From contig JAGHEJ010000053.1 of assembly GCA_017889345.1 (NCBI GenBank), positions 1-32,878 on the forward strand: DNA of 32,878 nucleotides, in the 5' to 3' direction. The stretch is from Clostridiales bacterium (GTDB lineage: Bacteria; Bacillota; Clostridia; Clostridiales; Clostridiaceae). The translations under genes and the position numbers were made by a program. Below the pieces are notes generated by a model, which worked only from the letters and a program-made list of their open reading frames with translations, searched no databases and was not told the DNA's origin. Position 1 is the stretch's first letter, and each line of letters starts with the position of its first letter. Shown piece by piece: positions 18,675 through 26,961 of the stretch.

Positions 18675-18699
18675 CATACTAAGTAAAGTTTATTATAAT
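18671..18699 (+). promoter_or_regulatory. Perfect-consensus sigma-A promoter for rplM-rpsI
   Basis: TTGACA at 18671-18676 and TATAAT at 18694-18699 match the vegetative consensus at all twelve positions, with the ideal 17-base spacing. The -35 hexamer overlaps the truA stop codon (TGA 18672-18674). It should start transcription near 18706, leaving about 78 bases of leader. Confidence 0.93.
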
Positions 18700-18705
18700 A
18701 CTAAT

Positions 18706-18783
18706 GTTATGTATAATTTAGATTAACAAATCCACTGCCCCGGATTTTTTTATAAATAAACAATTATTTTGTAGGAGGAAATT
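18706..18783 (+). promoter_or_regulatory. rplM leader, candidate L13-type autoregulatory RNA
   Basis: The leader contains AAATCC (18728-18733), an eight-base C-rich loop and GGATTT (18742-18747), running into a T-run to 18751. This short stem-loop is terminator-like but weak. A ribosomal protein leader called L13 leader is known upstream of rplM in low-GC Gram-positives, and position and size fit. I cannot confirm the consensus fold by eye. The rplM ribosome binding site TAGGAGG lies at about 18772-18778. Confidence 0.45.
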
Positions 18784-19218
18784 ATGAAGTCATATTTACC
18801 AAAAAAAGATGAAGTTCAAAAAGACTGGTATGTTGTTGACGTAGAAGGAATGGTTCTTGGAAGAGCTGCAAGTCAAATAGCTTCTATTTTAAGAGGGAAG
18901 CACAAGCCAGAATTTACACCAAATGTTGATGTAGGAGATTTTGTAATAGTAGTTAATGCTGACAAAATTGTATTAACAGGAAATAAACTTGAACAAAAAA
19001 CTTACAAGTATCACACTGGATATCCAGGAGGACTTAGAGAAATACCTTATAAAAAGTTCCTAGACAAAAAGCCTGAGTTTTTATTTTATGAAGCTGTAAG
19101 AAGAATGCTTCCAAGAGGACCACTTGCAAAAGCTCAATTAAAGAAACTTAAAGTATTTAAAGGTTCAGAACATAACCATCAAGCTCAAAATCCTAAAGAG
19201 TTGAAATTAAAATATTAA
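18784..19218 (+). CDS. rplM: 50S ribosomal protein L13
   Basis: L13 is an early 50S assembly protein. The 144 residues include [18 protein letters not shown] at the start, [20 protein letters not shown], and [20 protein letters not shown], the family signature. The ATG follows TAGGAGG. It forms a two-gene operon with rpsI, driven by the consensus promoter before it. Confidence 0.97.
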   Translation: MKSYLPKKDEVQKDWYVVDVEGMVLGRAASQIASILRGKHKPEFTPNVDVGDFVIVVNADKIVLTGNKLEQKTYKYHTGYPGGLREIPYKKFLDKKPEFLFYEAVRRMLPRGPLAKAQLKKLKVFKGSEHNHQAQNPKELKLKY

Positions 19219-19238
19219 TTTGAAGGGAGGATTATTTA

Positions 19239-19631
19239 ATGAGTAAGATTCAATATATGGGAACTGGAAGAAGAAAGAAATCAGTAGCTAGAGTTTTTAT
19301 AGTTCCTGGAAATGGAAATATAACAATAAATAAAAGAAGTATGGATGATTATTTTGGGTTAGATACTTTAAAATACATAGTTAATCAACCATTAGTTTTG
19401 ACAGATACATTATCAAGATATGATATTAAGGTTAATGTTAATGGTGGAGGGTTTACAGGTCAAGCTGGAGCTATAAGACATGGAATATCAAGAGCTTTGA
19501 TAAAGCTAGATGAAAATTTAAGACCGACTCTTAAGAAAGCAGGATTTTTAACAAGAGATCCAAGAATGAAAGAAAGAAAGAAATATGGTCTTAAGAAAGC
19601 TAGAAGAGCTCCTCAGTTCTCTAAGAGATAA
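19239..19631 (+). CDS. rpsI: 30S ribosomal protein S9
   Basis: S9 contacts P-site tRNA with its C-terminal tail. The 130 residues start with [17 protein letters not shown], contain [21 protein letters not shown], and end [12 protein letters not shown], whose last lysine-arginine pair is the tRNA-contacting end. The ATG follows AAGGGAGG, and a strong terminator follows the stop. Confidence 0.98.
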   Translation: MSKIQYMGTGRRKKSVARVFIVPGNGNITINKRSMDDYFGLDTLKYIVNQPLVLTDTLSRYDIKVNVNGGGFTGQAGAIRHGISRALIKLDENLRPTLKKAGFLTRDPRMKERKKYGLKKARRAPQFSKR

Positions 19632-19645
19632 TGGATTTATTTTGG

Positions 19646-19675
19646 AAAGTTCAAACCCTTGTTTGAACTTTTTTT
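19646..19675 (+). terminator. Intrinsic terminator after rpsI
   Basis: An 11-base perfect stem (19646-19656 with 19661-19671), a CCTT loop and a seven-T run (19669-19675). It ends the rplM-rpsI transcript 14 bases past the stop. Confidence 0.95.
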
Positions 19676-19745
19676 GTTTACATAAAATTAATTAAAAATG
19701 TTAAACATAAGTGGGAAGAAATAAATTAAGAGAAGGAGTTTTAAA

Positions 19746-20429
19746 ATGAAGTTATTTAATTTATTTAAAATTCTTACTTTAAGTGTGTTTATTTTTTTAA
19801 TTTTTACCCTAAATGTTAATTGTATGGAGTCATCGAAAATTATTTTAATTGATCCAGGTCATGGTGGAATAGATGGAGGAGCTGTGTCTTCTTCTAATAC
19901 TTTAGAGAAGGATTTAAATCTTCAAATTTCTTTAAAATTAAGAGAAGTTTTAGAATGTAGCGGATATAAAGTTTTTATGACAAGAGAAACAGATTCTTGT
20001 CTTTCTAATAGTGAAAACGTTAAGCAAAATAAAAGAGAAGATTTAAGTAAGAGATGTAAAATGAAAAGAGATGTGGGATGTGATGTATTTATAAGTATAC
20101 ATATGAATAAGTTTCCAGATTCATCGGCAAAGGGATCTCAAGTTTGGTATCCAATTTATAGTGAAAAAAGTAAGAAATTAGCTTTAAATATGCACAACCA
20201 TTTTAAACAAACATTAAATCAAAATAATAATAGACAGCCTAAAGGTGTTAAAAATGATTATGTAATCTTAAGAGATGGATATGAGGGAGCATCTATTATA
20301 GTTGAGTGTGGATTTATTTCTAATAATGAAGAAGAATTAAAATTAAAAAGTGAAGAGTATCAATATGAATTGTGTAATGCTATGGCCCTTGCAATTAATG
20401 ACTATTTTAGTGGAGGTAATTTAAATTGA
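19746..20429 (+). CDS. cwlD: N-acetylmuramoyl-L-alanine amidase, CwlD type
   Basis: A zinc amidase (Amidase_3 family) that cleaves the amide between muramic acid and the peptide stem. CwlD makes the muramic-delta-lactam of spore cortex. The 227 residues start with a hydrophobic segment at 8-25, a signal or anchor for export, without a clear lipobox. Zinc ligands and catalytic residues are visible: His39 (DPGHGG), Glu54, His119 (SIHMN) and Glu187 (VECGF). No extra wall-binding domain is present, as in CwlD. Its location after rplM-rpsI matches that in spore-formers, and the ribosome binding site is AGAAGGAG. Confidence 0.88.
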   Translation: MKLFNLFKILTLSVFIFLIFTLNVNCMESSKIILIDPGHGGIDGGAVSSSNTLEKDLNLQISLKLREVLECSGYKVFMTRETDSCLSNSENVKQNKREDLSKRCKMKRDVGCDVFISIHMNKFPDSSAKGSQVWYPIYSEKSKKLALNMHNHFKQTLNQNNNRQPKGVKNDYVILRDGYEGASIIVECGFISNNEEELKLKSEEYQYELCNAMALAINDYFSGGNLN

Positions 20430-20935
20430 TTTTTAAGTTTAAGGGAAAAATACAATCAAATAATTTTATAGATAATTTACTTGCAAAATCACCAGGAAAT
20501 ATTGTTGTTATTAGACCAATTTATTATAAGGAAATAAAGAAGGCGGAGATTTCTTTAGCTATATTAAATTTAATTATAGAAAAGCTTGAATCTTTATATA
20601 ATGGGAATTTAACTTTTAAAATGGTTATGAGTGATGAAGATGGTCCTATTGTATTTATTGTTATAAATAAGGATTCTTTTAGTTTGAAACATGATTTAGC
20701 TATATTTGAAGATGAGGATGAACTTGGAAAACTCGGAGTTTATATGGTTTATGATAAAATTGAGAATAGATTCATAAAAAGAAGTGAAGCCAATTGCGAT
20801 TATAGAGTATGTCCAATATGTAGAGATGAATATATTAATTGTGATATAAATAAAAAGCATTCAAGAGAGGAAATAATTAAATTTTTAAGTTCAAAATATT
20901 CAGAACTTAGAAAGGAATTTTTTTCTGTTATTTAA
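20426..20935 (+). CDS. CitX-like protein (phosphoribosyl-dephospho-CoA transferase family)
   Basis: A 169-residue soluble protein starting at a TTG that overlaps the cwlD stop by four bases, so it is probably co-translated. The C-terminal half has ELGKLGVYMVYD (99-110) and an arginine followed by Cys129, Cys132, Cys139 and His145 in RVCPIC...C...HS. This arrangement resembles the CitX family, which attaches the phosphoribosyl-dephospho-CoA prosthetic group to the citrate lyase acyl carrier protein. The family's usual DIDV motif is degenerate here (GVYMVY). No citrate lyase genes lie in the window. The fold family is fairly likely, the activity is uncertain, and the partner is unknown. Confidence 0.55.
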   Translation: MIFKFKGKIQSNNFIDNLLAKSPGNIVVIRPIYYKEIKKAEISLAILNLIIEKLESLYNGNLTFKMVMSDEDGPIVFIVINKDSFSLKHDLAIFEDEDELGKLGVYMVYDKIENRFIKRSEANCDYRVCPICRDEYINCDINKKHSREEIIKFLSSKYSELRKEFFSVI

Positions 20936-21098
20936 TTGAATATATGAGATAAAAGATTTACACTAATTATTGTAAAAATAGTTATATATGTATTTATAGA
21001 TATAGTATATTTATTAATGAATTAAAATTTTATTTTTATAAGTCAATTAATAGAACTAAAATAGTGTTGTTTTTGTTTATTAGGGAGGAAGGCTTAGT

Positions 21099-22721
21099 AT
21101 GATAAAAGGTATTTCGGCATCTAAGGGTTATGCCATAGGGAAAGTATTTATAAAAAAACATATAGAGATAAATATAAATAATCTTAAAATTGAAAATATA
21201 GATGAGGAAATAAATAAATTAGATAGAGCATTAAATTCTACAAGAAATCAACTTGAAACTTTAAGAAAAAAAATTGAAGAGGAAGTTGGTAAGGAAGAAT
21301 CTTTAGTATTTGAAAGTCACCAAATAATTCTTGATGATCCTGAGTTTATTGATAAAGCTAAAGAAATGATAAAGAATAATAGTGTAAGTGCTGACTATGC
21401 AATCGATACTGTAAAAAAAGAATTAGTTGTTATTATGGAAAGTATTGATGATGAGTACATGAGAGAAAGAGCTGCTGATATTAAAGATGTATCAGATAGA
21501 ATTGTTAGAAATATTTTAGGTATAGAAGATGAGGTTAATATAACTGAGTATAATACCGTAGTTGTTGCTCATGATTTAACACCATCAGATACGGCTCAAC
21601 TTGATAAGAATAAAGTCTGTGCATTCTTAACAAATATTGGAGGAAAAACTTCACATTCTGCTATAATGGCAAGAACTATGGAAATACCAGCAATTGTTGG
21701 AATGAATAATATAACTGAAGTTGTTAAAAATGGAGATACCATACTTGTAAATGGTGTTGAAGGATATGTAATAATAAATCCAAAAGATTCGGAAATTAAA
21801 GAATTTGAAAATTATATAAGAAGTTACAATGAGGAAAAAGAGAAGTTAAAAGCTTTAAAAGATGTTAAAATATATGATAAAAATAATAGACAAATTGAAA
21901 TTTGTGGAAATATTGGTTCTACAAAAGATGTGGACCAAGTATTAGAAAATGGTGGAGATGGAATAGGTTTATTTAGAACAGAGTTTTTATATATGGATAG
22001 AAGTAATATGCCAAGTGAAGAGGAGCAGTTTAATTCTTATAAAGTAGTTCTTGAAAAAATGAACGGTAAGCCTGTTGTAATAAGAACTCTTGATATTGGA
22101 GGAGACAAGAAACTTGATTATTTAGATCTTGGAGAGGAAATGAATCCATTTTTAGGATATAGAGCTATAAGACTTTGTTTAGATAGAGTTGATATATTTA
22201 AAATGCAGTTAAGAGCACTTTTAAGAGCTTCTATATATGGAAACCTTAAGATAATGTTTCCTATGATTTCTTCAATTGAAGAATTTAGACAAGCAAAGAA
22301 AATTTTAGAAGAGTGTAAACAAGAGCTTATAAGTGAGGGAGTAGTTGTTAGTGATTCAATAGAAGTTGGAATTATGGTTGAAATACCATCAGCTGCTGTT
22401 TCTGCTCGTGAATTTGCAAAAGAAGTTGATTTCTTCTCTATTGGAACTAACGATTTAATTCAATATACATTAGCTTGCGATAGAATGAATGAAAAAGTAT
22501 CTTATTTATATAATCCAATGCATCCATCTGTACTTTCTCTTATAAAAATGACCATAGATGGTGCTCATGCTGAAGGGAAATGGGTTGGAATGTGCGGAGA
22601 AATGGCTGGAGATGAGGAAGCTATTCCAACACTTCTTGAATATGGATTAGATGAGTTTTCAATGTCAGCTACATCAATTTTATCAGCAAAGAAACAAATA
22701 CTAGATATTCTTAAAAAATAA
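21099..22721 (+). CDS. ptsI: Phosphotransferase system Enzyme I
   Basis: Enzyme I transfers phosphate from phosphoenolpyruvate to HPr to start PTS sugar uptake. The 540 residues have the N-terminal HPr-binding domain, the phosphorylated His186 in GGKTSHSAIMART, and the C-terminal PEP-binding barrel with GIGLFRTEFLYMDR, VVIRTLDIGGDKKLDY and FFSIGTNDLIQYTLACDR; the cysteine in GMCGEMAG is the catalytic acid. The ATG follows AGGGAGGAAGG. The 163-base gap ahead of it probably contains a promoter, though none stood out. ptsH is not in the window. Confidence 0.97.
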   Translation: MIKGISASKGYAIGKVFIKKHIEININNLKIENIDEEINKLDRALNSTRNQLETLRKKIEEEVGKEESLVFESHQIILDDPEFIDKAKEMIKNNSVSADYAIDTVKKELVVIMESIDDEYMRERAADIKDVSDRIVRNILGIEDEVNITEYNTVVVAHDLTPSDTAQLDKNKVCAFLTNIGGKTSHSAIMARTMEIPAIVGMNNITEVVKNGDTILVNGVEGYVIINPKDSEIKEFENYIRSYNEEKEKLKALKDVKIYDKNNRQIEICGNIGSTKDVDQVLENGGDGIGLFRTEFLYMDRSNMPSEEEQFNSYKVVLEKMNGKPVVIRTLDIGGDKKLDYLDLGEEMNPFLGYRAIRLCLDRVDIFKMQLRALLRASIYGNLKIMFPMISSIEEFRQAKKILEECKQELISEGVVVSDSIEVGIMVEIPSAAVSAREFAKEVDFFSIGTNDLIQYTLACDRMNEKVSYLYNPMHPSVLSLIKMTIDGAHAEGKWVGMCGEMAGDEEAIPTLLEYGLDEFSMSATSILSAKKQILDILKK

Positions 22722-22747
22722 GGATTATTTTAAGAGGGTGAAACTTT

Positions 22748-23926
22748 ATGGTAACCATTATAAAAAATGTTGAAGTTTATGCACCTGAGAGTTTAGGCAC
22801 AAAAGACGTAGTATTTTTGTTTGATAAGATAGAGGGTCTTTACGATACAATAAATGAAATTAATCCACTTATTGAATGTGAGGTTATAGATGGAAGTGAT
22901 TTTATAATGTTTCCAGGTTTAATTGATTCTCACGTTCATATTACAGGTGGAGGGGGTGAAGCTGGATTCAAAAGCAGAACTCCCGAAATTAGTATTATAG
23001 ATTTAATAAGTGCAGGTATTACTACGGTTGTTGGATGTTTAGGAACAGATAATGTTTGTAGGAATATGAAAAACTTAATTGCTAAAGCATATGGTCTTGA
23101 AGAAGAGGGAATGAGTTCTTATGTTTATACGGGATCTTATGAAATTCCTGTAAAGACAATTACAGGAGATATAAAAAGTGATCTTATGCTTATACCTAAA
23201 GTTCTTGGAGTTGGAGAAATAGCTTTATCTGATTATAGATCTTCAAAGCCTAGCTTTGAGGAGTTTATAAAAATAATTCATGAGGCAAAAGTTGGAGGAT
23301 TGTTATCAAACAAATCAGGAGTTGTTCATATTCATATAGGAGATTCTTCTGAAGGACTTAAGTATTTGTTTGATATTTGTGTAAATAAGGATATTTCATT
23401 ATCTCAAATTATACCAACTCATGTTAATAGAAATAGAGAGCTTTTGAATTCCTCAATTGAGTATGCCCTTAAGGGAGGATATTTTGATTTAACAAGTAGT
23501 TATGTTAGAGGTATTGAAGAAGAGGAGAAGCTTAGAATAAGTAGAGTTATTCCTGAGATTTTATCTAAAGGAGTGGATATAAGTCATATAACCTGTTCTT
23601 CAGATTCTCAAGGAAGTTTGCCTATTATAGATAGTGATGGAAAATTTGTTGGAATTGGTATTGGAAAACCAAGTTCTTTATATGAGGAAATAAAAGAATT
23701 ATTAATTTCTTCACAAATTCCAAAAAGTGAAATAATATCTCTTGTAACTAAAAATGTATCAAAGGTTTTAGGGCTTAAACACAAGGGAGAAATTAAGAAG
23801 CATAAAGATGCTGATATAATACTTGTTGATAAACAGAATTTCGATATAAAATACGTTTTCTCTAAAGGGATAAAGATGGTTGAAAATGGAAAAGTATTAA
23901 TTAAGGAGACTTTTATTAAGGAGTAG
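22748..23926 (+). CDS. iadA: Amidohydrolase, probable isoaspartyl dipeptidase
   Basis: A 392-residue metal-dependent amidohydrolase. PGLIDSHVHITGGGGEAGF holds the HxH metal pair (His62, His64). Further candidate ligands occur in VVHIHIGD and IIPTHVNRN, and the terminal aspartate in TCSSDSQGSLP. The GGGGE-F--RTPE stretch after HxH and the TGSYEIP motif are typical of beta-aspartyl dipeptidases, which hydrolyse isoAsp-X dipeptides from damaged proteins or peptide nutrients. Other amidohydrolases (dihydroorotase-like) are less likely. The ATG follows AAGAGGGTGAA, 26 bases past ptsI. Confidence 0.8.
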   Translation: MVTIIKNVEVYAPESLGTKDVVFLFDKIEGLYDTINEINPLIECEVIDGSDFIMFPGLIDSHVHITGGGGEAGFKSRTPEISIIDLISAGITTVVGCLGTDNVCRNMKNLIAKAYGLEEEGMSSYVYTGSYEIPVKTITGDIKSDLMLIPKVLGVGEIALSDYRSSKPSFEEFIKIIHEAKVGGLLSNKSGVVHIHIGDSSEGLKYLFDICVNKDISLSQIIPTHVNRNRELLNSSIEYALKGGYFDLTSSYVRGIEEEEKLRISRVIPEILSKGVDISHITCSSDSQGSLPIIDSDGKFVGIGIGKPSSLYEEIKELLISSQIPKSEIISLVTKNVSKVLGLKHKGEIKKHKDADIILVDKQNFDIKYVFSKGIKMVENGKVLIKETFIKE

Positions 23927-23935
23927 TTTTTATTT

Positions 23936-24244
23936 ATGATTAATGTTAATGATTTAAATTTTAAGGAAGAAGTGTTAGAAAATAAAGGATTTACAATGGT
24001 TGATTTTTATGCTAATTGGTGTGGACCATGTAAAACTTTTTCACCTATTTTTGAAGAATTTGCAAATGAAAATCAAGATATTAAATGTGTTAAAGTAAAT
24101 GTAGATGAAACAACAATTGCTAGACAATATAAAATTATGAGTATACCAACTATTCTTCTTTTTTATAATGGAGAGATTTGTGATAGATTTATTGGAGTTA
24201 TGCAAAAGAGAGATTTATTAGAATTTGTAAATAAGAATAAGTAA
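23936..24244 (+). CDS. trxA: Thioredoxin
   Basis: A 102-residue thioredoxin fold with the active site WCGPC (Cys29, Cys32) after MVDFYAN, and the conserved cis-proline in MSIPTILLF. It acts as a cytosolic protein disulfide reductase. No signal peptide is present. It lies nine bases after iadA with AAGGAG inside the end of iadA, and is closed by a bidirectional terminator. A thioredoxin reductase is not in the window. Confidence 0.94.
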   Translation: MINVNDLNFKEEVLENKGFTMVDFYANWCGPCKTFSPIFEEFANENQDIKCVKVNVDETTIARQYKIMSIPTILLFYNGEICDRFIGVMQKRDLLEFVNKNK

Positions 24245-24273
24245 AAGGTGCTAGAAATTCTAGCACCTTTTTT
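24243..24273. terminator. Bidirectional terminator between trxA and the minus-strand gene
   Basis: A palindrome with a 13-base stem (24243-24255 with 24259-24271) and a three-base loop, A-rich on the left and T-rich on the right. The 5' arm overlaps the trxA stop and the 3' arm reaches the stop codon of the converging gene, so it can end both transcripts. Confidence 0.93.
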
Positions 24274-24979
24274 ATAAGTGAATATAGTCAGTTAAAATCT
24301 CATCTATATCTAAATAAACTTCATTTAGGATTTTATTTATATTAAGTACGTTTCTATTAAGAGAGGAAAAATCATCAAGTTCGTTAATAATATTATTTAA
24401 ATCATTAACTTTATTGTTTAAATTTATATTTGAATAGTTACCTTTAGAATTTTCAAGAGCATTTAATGAATAGTTAACTATTTCCAAAATATTTTTAAGT
24501 TCATTTTTACATTCCCCAAAAGTTTTCCCATTTAGCAAAGAAAATAAATCATTTCCTTTAATATATTGATTAGTTAAGTAACAATATAACACATTTGATT
24601 TAATGAATTTTTGTTCAATGGATGAGTTAACAATAGAGTAAGGATAATTTATAATCTCGTCTAAAAGAGATTTAATTTCTGATTTTTGTTTTGTTATATT
24701 AAAATATAGTGAGGAATTTTTAACATCGTTTATTTCAAGACCTCGTTTAAATATTTCATTATACTTGTTATATAAATTTACAAGTAGTTTTGCCATTTCC
24801 TCTTTTTGATTTCGTTTAATGTTTTTCTTTTCAGTATTAAATGTATTTATAACAGTTGTTATTTCTTTATCATTTACATCATTTATAGGGAGAGCTTGGG
24901 CAGTATGAGAAATGTATGGAGACGCCACAATAAGAGCTCCCACTGATAAAGATATTGGTAACATCTTTCGTATTTTCAT
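24272..24979 (-). CDS. Unrecognised secreted helical protein
   Basis: Not recognised. From the ATG at 24979, preceded by TGGAGG at a good distance, the product has 235 residues. An upstream in-frame ATG at 24991 overlaps that ribosome binding site and is rejected. Residues 1-28 form a classical signal peptide: KIRK, a hydrophobic core, and a likely cleavage after AQA. The rest is rich in Asn, Lys, Ile and Leu, predicted mostly helical, with no enzyme motif; two cysteines remain in the mature part. A second minus-strand gene for a membrane-anchored helical protein lies just upstream, so the two may act together at the surface. Confidence 0.7.
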   Translation of the reverse strand: MKIRKMLPISLSVGALIVASPYISHTAQALPINDVNDKEITTVINTFNTEKKNIKRNQKEEMAKLLVNLYNKYNEIFKRGLEINDVKNSSLYFNITKQKSEIKSLLDEIINYPYSIVNSSIEQKFIKSNVLYCYLTNQYIKGNDLFSLLNGKTFGECKNELKNILEIVNYSLNALENSKGNYSNINLNNKVNDLNNIINELDDFSSLNRNVLNINKILNEVYLDIDEILTDYIHL

Positions 24980-25054
24980 AAATACCTCCATAAAAATTAA
25001 AAGGTATAATTTATCGTTAATTAGTTTGTGTAATTTTTAAAAAAATTATTAGTT

Positions 25055-26017
25055 TTAGTTATATAAAGAAGTAGGAATAGTTAATTTTGAATCTATTTTA
25101 TGTTTCAATGTATTATAGCTGTTTAAAATTTTAGAATAAATGCCATGAGTTTGATCGTAAATTTTCTCTATTGCTTCTCCAGTTAATTCTTCATTATCAG
25201 AAAGCTGTTCATTTTTTACGGAATATTTTAATTTAAGATTATACTCTCCGTATAAATCAAACATTTCCTTTACTCCATGATAAATTTCAAGTCCTTCTTG
25301 AGGTATTGGAAGTTTAACAAGATTGCTTTTTAACTCTTTTAAAGTAGAGAGATTTTTATCTAAAATATTAAAGATTAATTGGTAATCATATTTATTATTG
25401 CGAGCCTTTTCTAATTTTTCATCAATATTTTCAATAAGAGGAGCAAATGATATCATTATATAATTCATTTCCTGCATAAATTTATTTAAATTTAAATTAG
25501 AAATAGAATTTATTTTTTCCATGTAGAAATTATTTTCATAAGTTTCTTGAACTTTTGAAATAGTTTCTATTGTTTTATTTAAAATTTCTGAGTTTGCAGG
25601 AAGATGTTTTAAACTCAATAATATTTGATCAAAATAATTTCTTAAAGCTACAAGATTTTCATTTAAATCTTCATTACTAAGTTGTATATTTTGAAGTTGT
25701 TTTATATAAAGTTCAGATGAGTGAATTAAATGATTAAATATTTTTATTTCTTCATATTTCATAGAAGTATTAAGATTTTTTTTAGAATCTTGTAATATAT
25801 GTATATTTTCTAAGGATTTTGAAAGGTTTTCTTTAGAATGTAAATCATCATCTAAGATTTTATATATATTGTTTAGATGGGAAATATATGTATCTAATTT
25901 ATGAGCAGGATTATGTTCTTTACTTATAATTAAATATGTTATAAAACAACAAATACTGAAGAAAATAATAAATAAAAATATAGTGATTAATTTAAATAAG
26001 TTTTTTTTCATACGCAA
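25055..26017 (-). CDS. Unrecognised membrane-anchored helical protein
   Basis: Not recognised. The 320-residue product has a short basic start, one strongly hydrophobic segment (about residues 9-32, with two adjacent cysteines), and a long extracytoplasmic region that looks almost wholly helical and may form coiled coils. Two stretches, KHLPANSEILNKTIETI and VKLPIPQEGLEIYHGVKE, look like diverged copies of a repeat. The start is TTG at 26017, nine bases from AAAGGGG; the ATG at 26011 is also possible. It is divergent from cdaA with 89 bases between and lies 63 bases ahead of the next minus-strand gene, probably in one transcript. Confidence 0.7.
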   Translation of the reverse strand: MRMKKNLFKLITIFLFIIFFSICCFITYLIISKEHNPAHKLDTYISHLNNIYKILDDDLHSKENLSKSLENIHILQDSKKNLNTSMKYEEIKIFNHLIHSSELYIKQLQNIQLSNEDLNENLVALRNYFDQILLSLKHLPANSEILNKTIETISKVQETYENNFYMEKINSISNLNLNKFMQEMNYIMISFAPLIENIDEKLEKARNNKYDYQLIFNILDKNLSTLKELKSNLVKLPIPQEGLEIYHGVKEMFDLYGEYNLKLKYSVKNEQLSDNEELTGEAIEKIYDQTHGIYSKILNSYNTLKHKIDSKLTIPTSLYN

Positions 26018-26106
26018 GGTTTTTCGCCCCTTTAAAAATCATTTAGTTTATTATATTATTGAGGTAGCTTATAAATTCTTTAAAAAAGAAAAAAAGAGGG
26101 AGATAA

Positions 26107-26961
26107 TTGGAGATTTTAAATATTATTTTTAATACCATTAAAAATATAAGTATACTTGATTTAGTAGATATGTTAATTGTTGCCTACGCTCTTTTTAAAG
26201 CGTATATGCTTATAAAAGAAACTAGGGCAGAGCAACTTATTAAAGGAATTTTATTTATATTAGTATTAATTCCAATTAGTTATCTTTTAAAGTTAACAAT
26301 GGTTTACAACATACTAAAAAATACCTTAACAATTGGGGTTTTAACTATTGTTATATTATTTCAACCAGAAATTAGAAAAGCTCTTGAGCATATTGGAAGA
26401 AGTGCTTTTTCAGATAGACATAATAAACATTATGAATATGGAAAAAATGATTTTATAGTTGAGATTTGTAAGGCTGTAGCTAATATGTCTAGTAAAAATA
26501 TTGGAGCTTTAATTGTAATTGAGAGAGAAACAAAACTTGGTGATATTATAGAAAGTGGAACAAATTTAAATTCAAAAGTAAGCTCTGAGCTTTTAGAAAC
26601 ATTGTTTTTTCCAAATAGTCCTCTTCATGATGGAGCTGTTGTTATAAAAGATGGTTTAGTTGAGGCAGCAGGATGTTTTTTACCTTTAAGCTATCAAAAT
26701 ATAGATAAAAGTTTGGGAACAAGACATAGAGCAGCTTTTGGAGTTTCAGAAATTAGCGATTCTATAGTTATTGTTGTATCAGAAGAAACAGGAATAATTT
26801 CTTTAGTTATAAATGGAAAAATTACAAGAAATTATGATTTTGAAAAATTAAATTCTTTATTGGGAAGAATACTTCAACACAATAATTTAAGATCAGCATC
26901 ATTTAAAGGCAGGGTACAAGGTTGGATAAGAAAAAAAATAAGAACAAAACACAATTCTTAA
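26107..26961 (+). CDS. cdaA: Diadenylate cyclase CdaA
   Basis: Condenses two ATP into cyclic di-AMP, a second messenger controlling potassium, osmolyte and cell-wall balance. The 284 residues have three N-terminal hydrophobic segments (about 15-35, 45-62 and 68-86) followed by a cytosolic DAC domain. The catalytic DGA is at 175-177 (LHDGAVV) and RHR at 206-208 (GTRHRAA). It starts with TTG at 26107 after AGAGGGAG. Its end overlaps cdaR by 40 bases, and cdaA-cdaR-glmM is the conserved order in Firmicutes. Confidence 0.96.
   Translation: MEILNIIFNTIKNISILDLVDMLIVAYALFKAYMLIKETRAEQLIKGILFILVLIPISYLLKLTMVYNILKNTLTIGVLTIVILFQPEIRKALEHIGRSAFSDRHNKHYEYGKNDFIVEICKAVANMSSKNIGALIVIERETKLGDIIESGTNLNSKVSSELLETLFFPNSPLHDGAVVIKDGLVEAAGCFLPLSYQNIDKSLGTRHRAAFGVSEISDSIVIVVSEETGIISLVINGKITRNYDFEKLNSLLGRILQHNNLRSASFKGRVQGWIRKKIRTKHNS

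Noticed and set aside
19676..19745. Search for a forespore-type (sigma-G or sigma-E) promoter before cwlD
   Set aside because: Sequences such as CATAA occur but do not form a convincing -35/-10 pair at the right spacing.
20936..21098. Possible promoter matches (for example TTGTAA with TTTATA) before ptsI
   Set aside because: Several equally weak matches occur in nearly pure A/T sequence; none stands out, so no feature was called.
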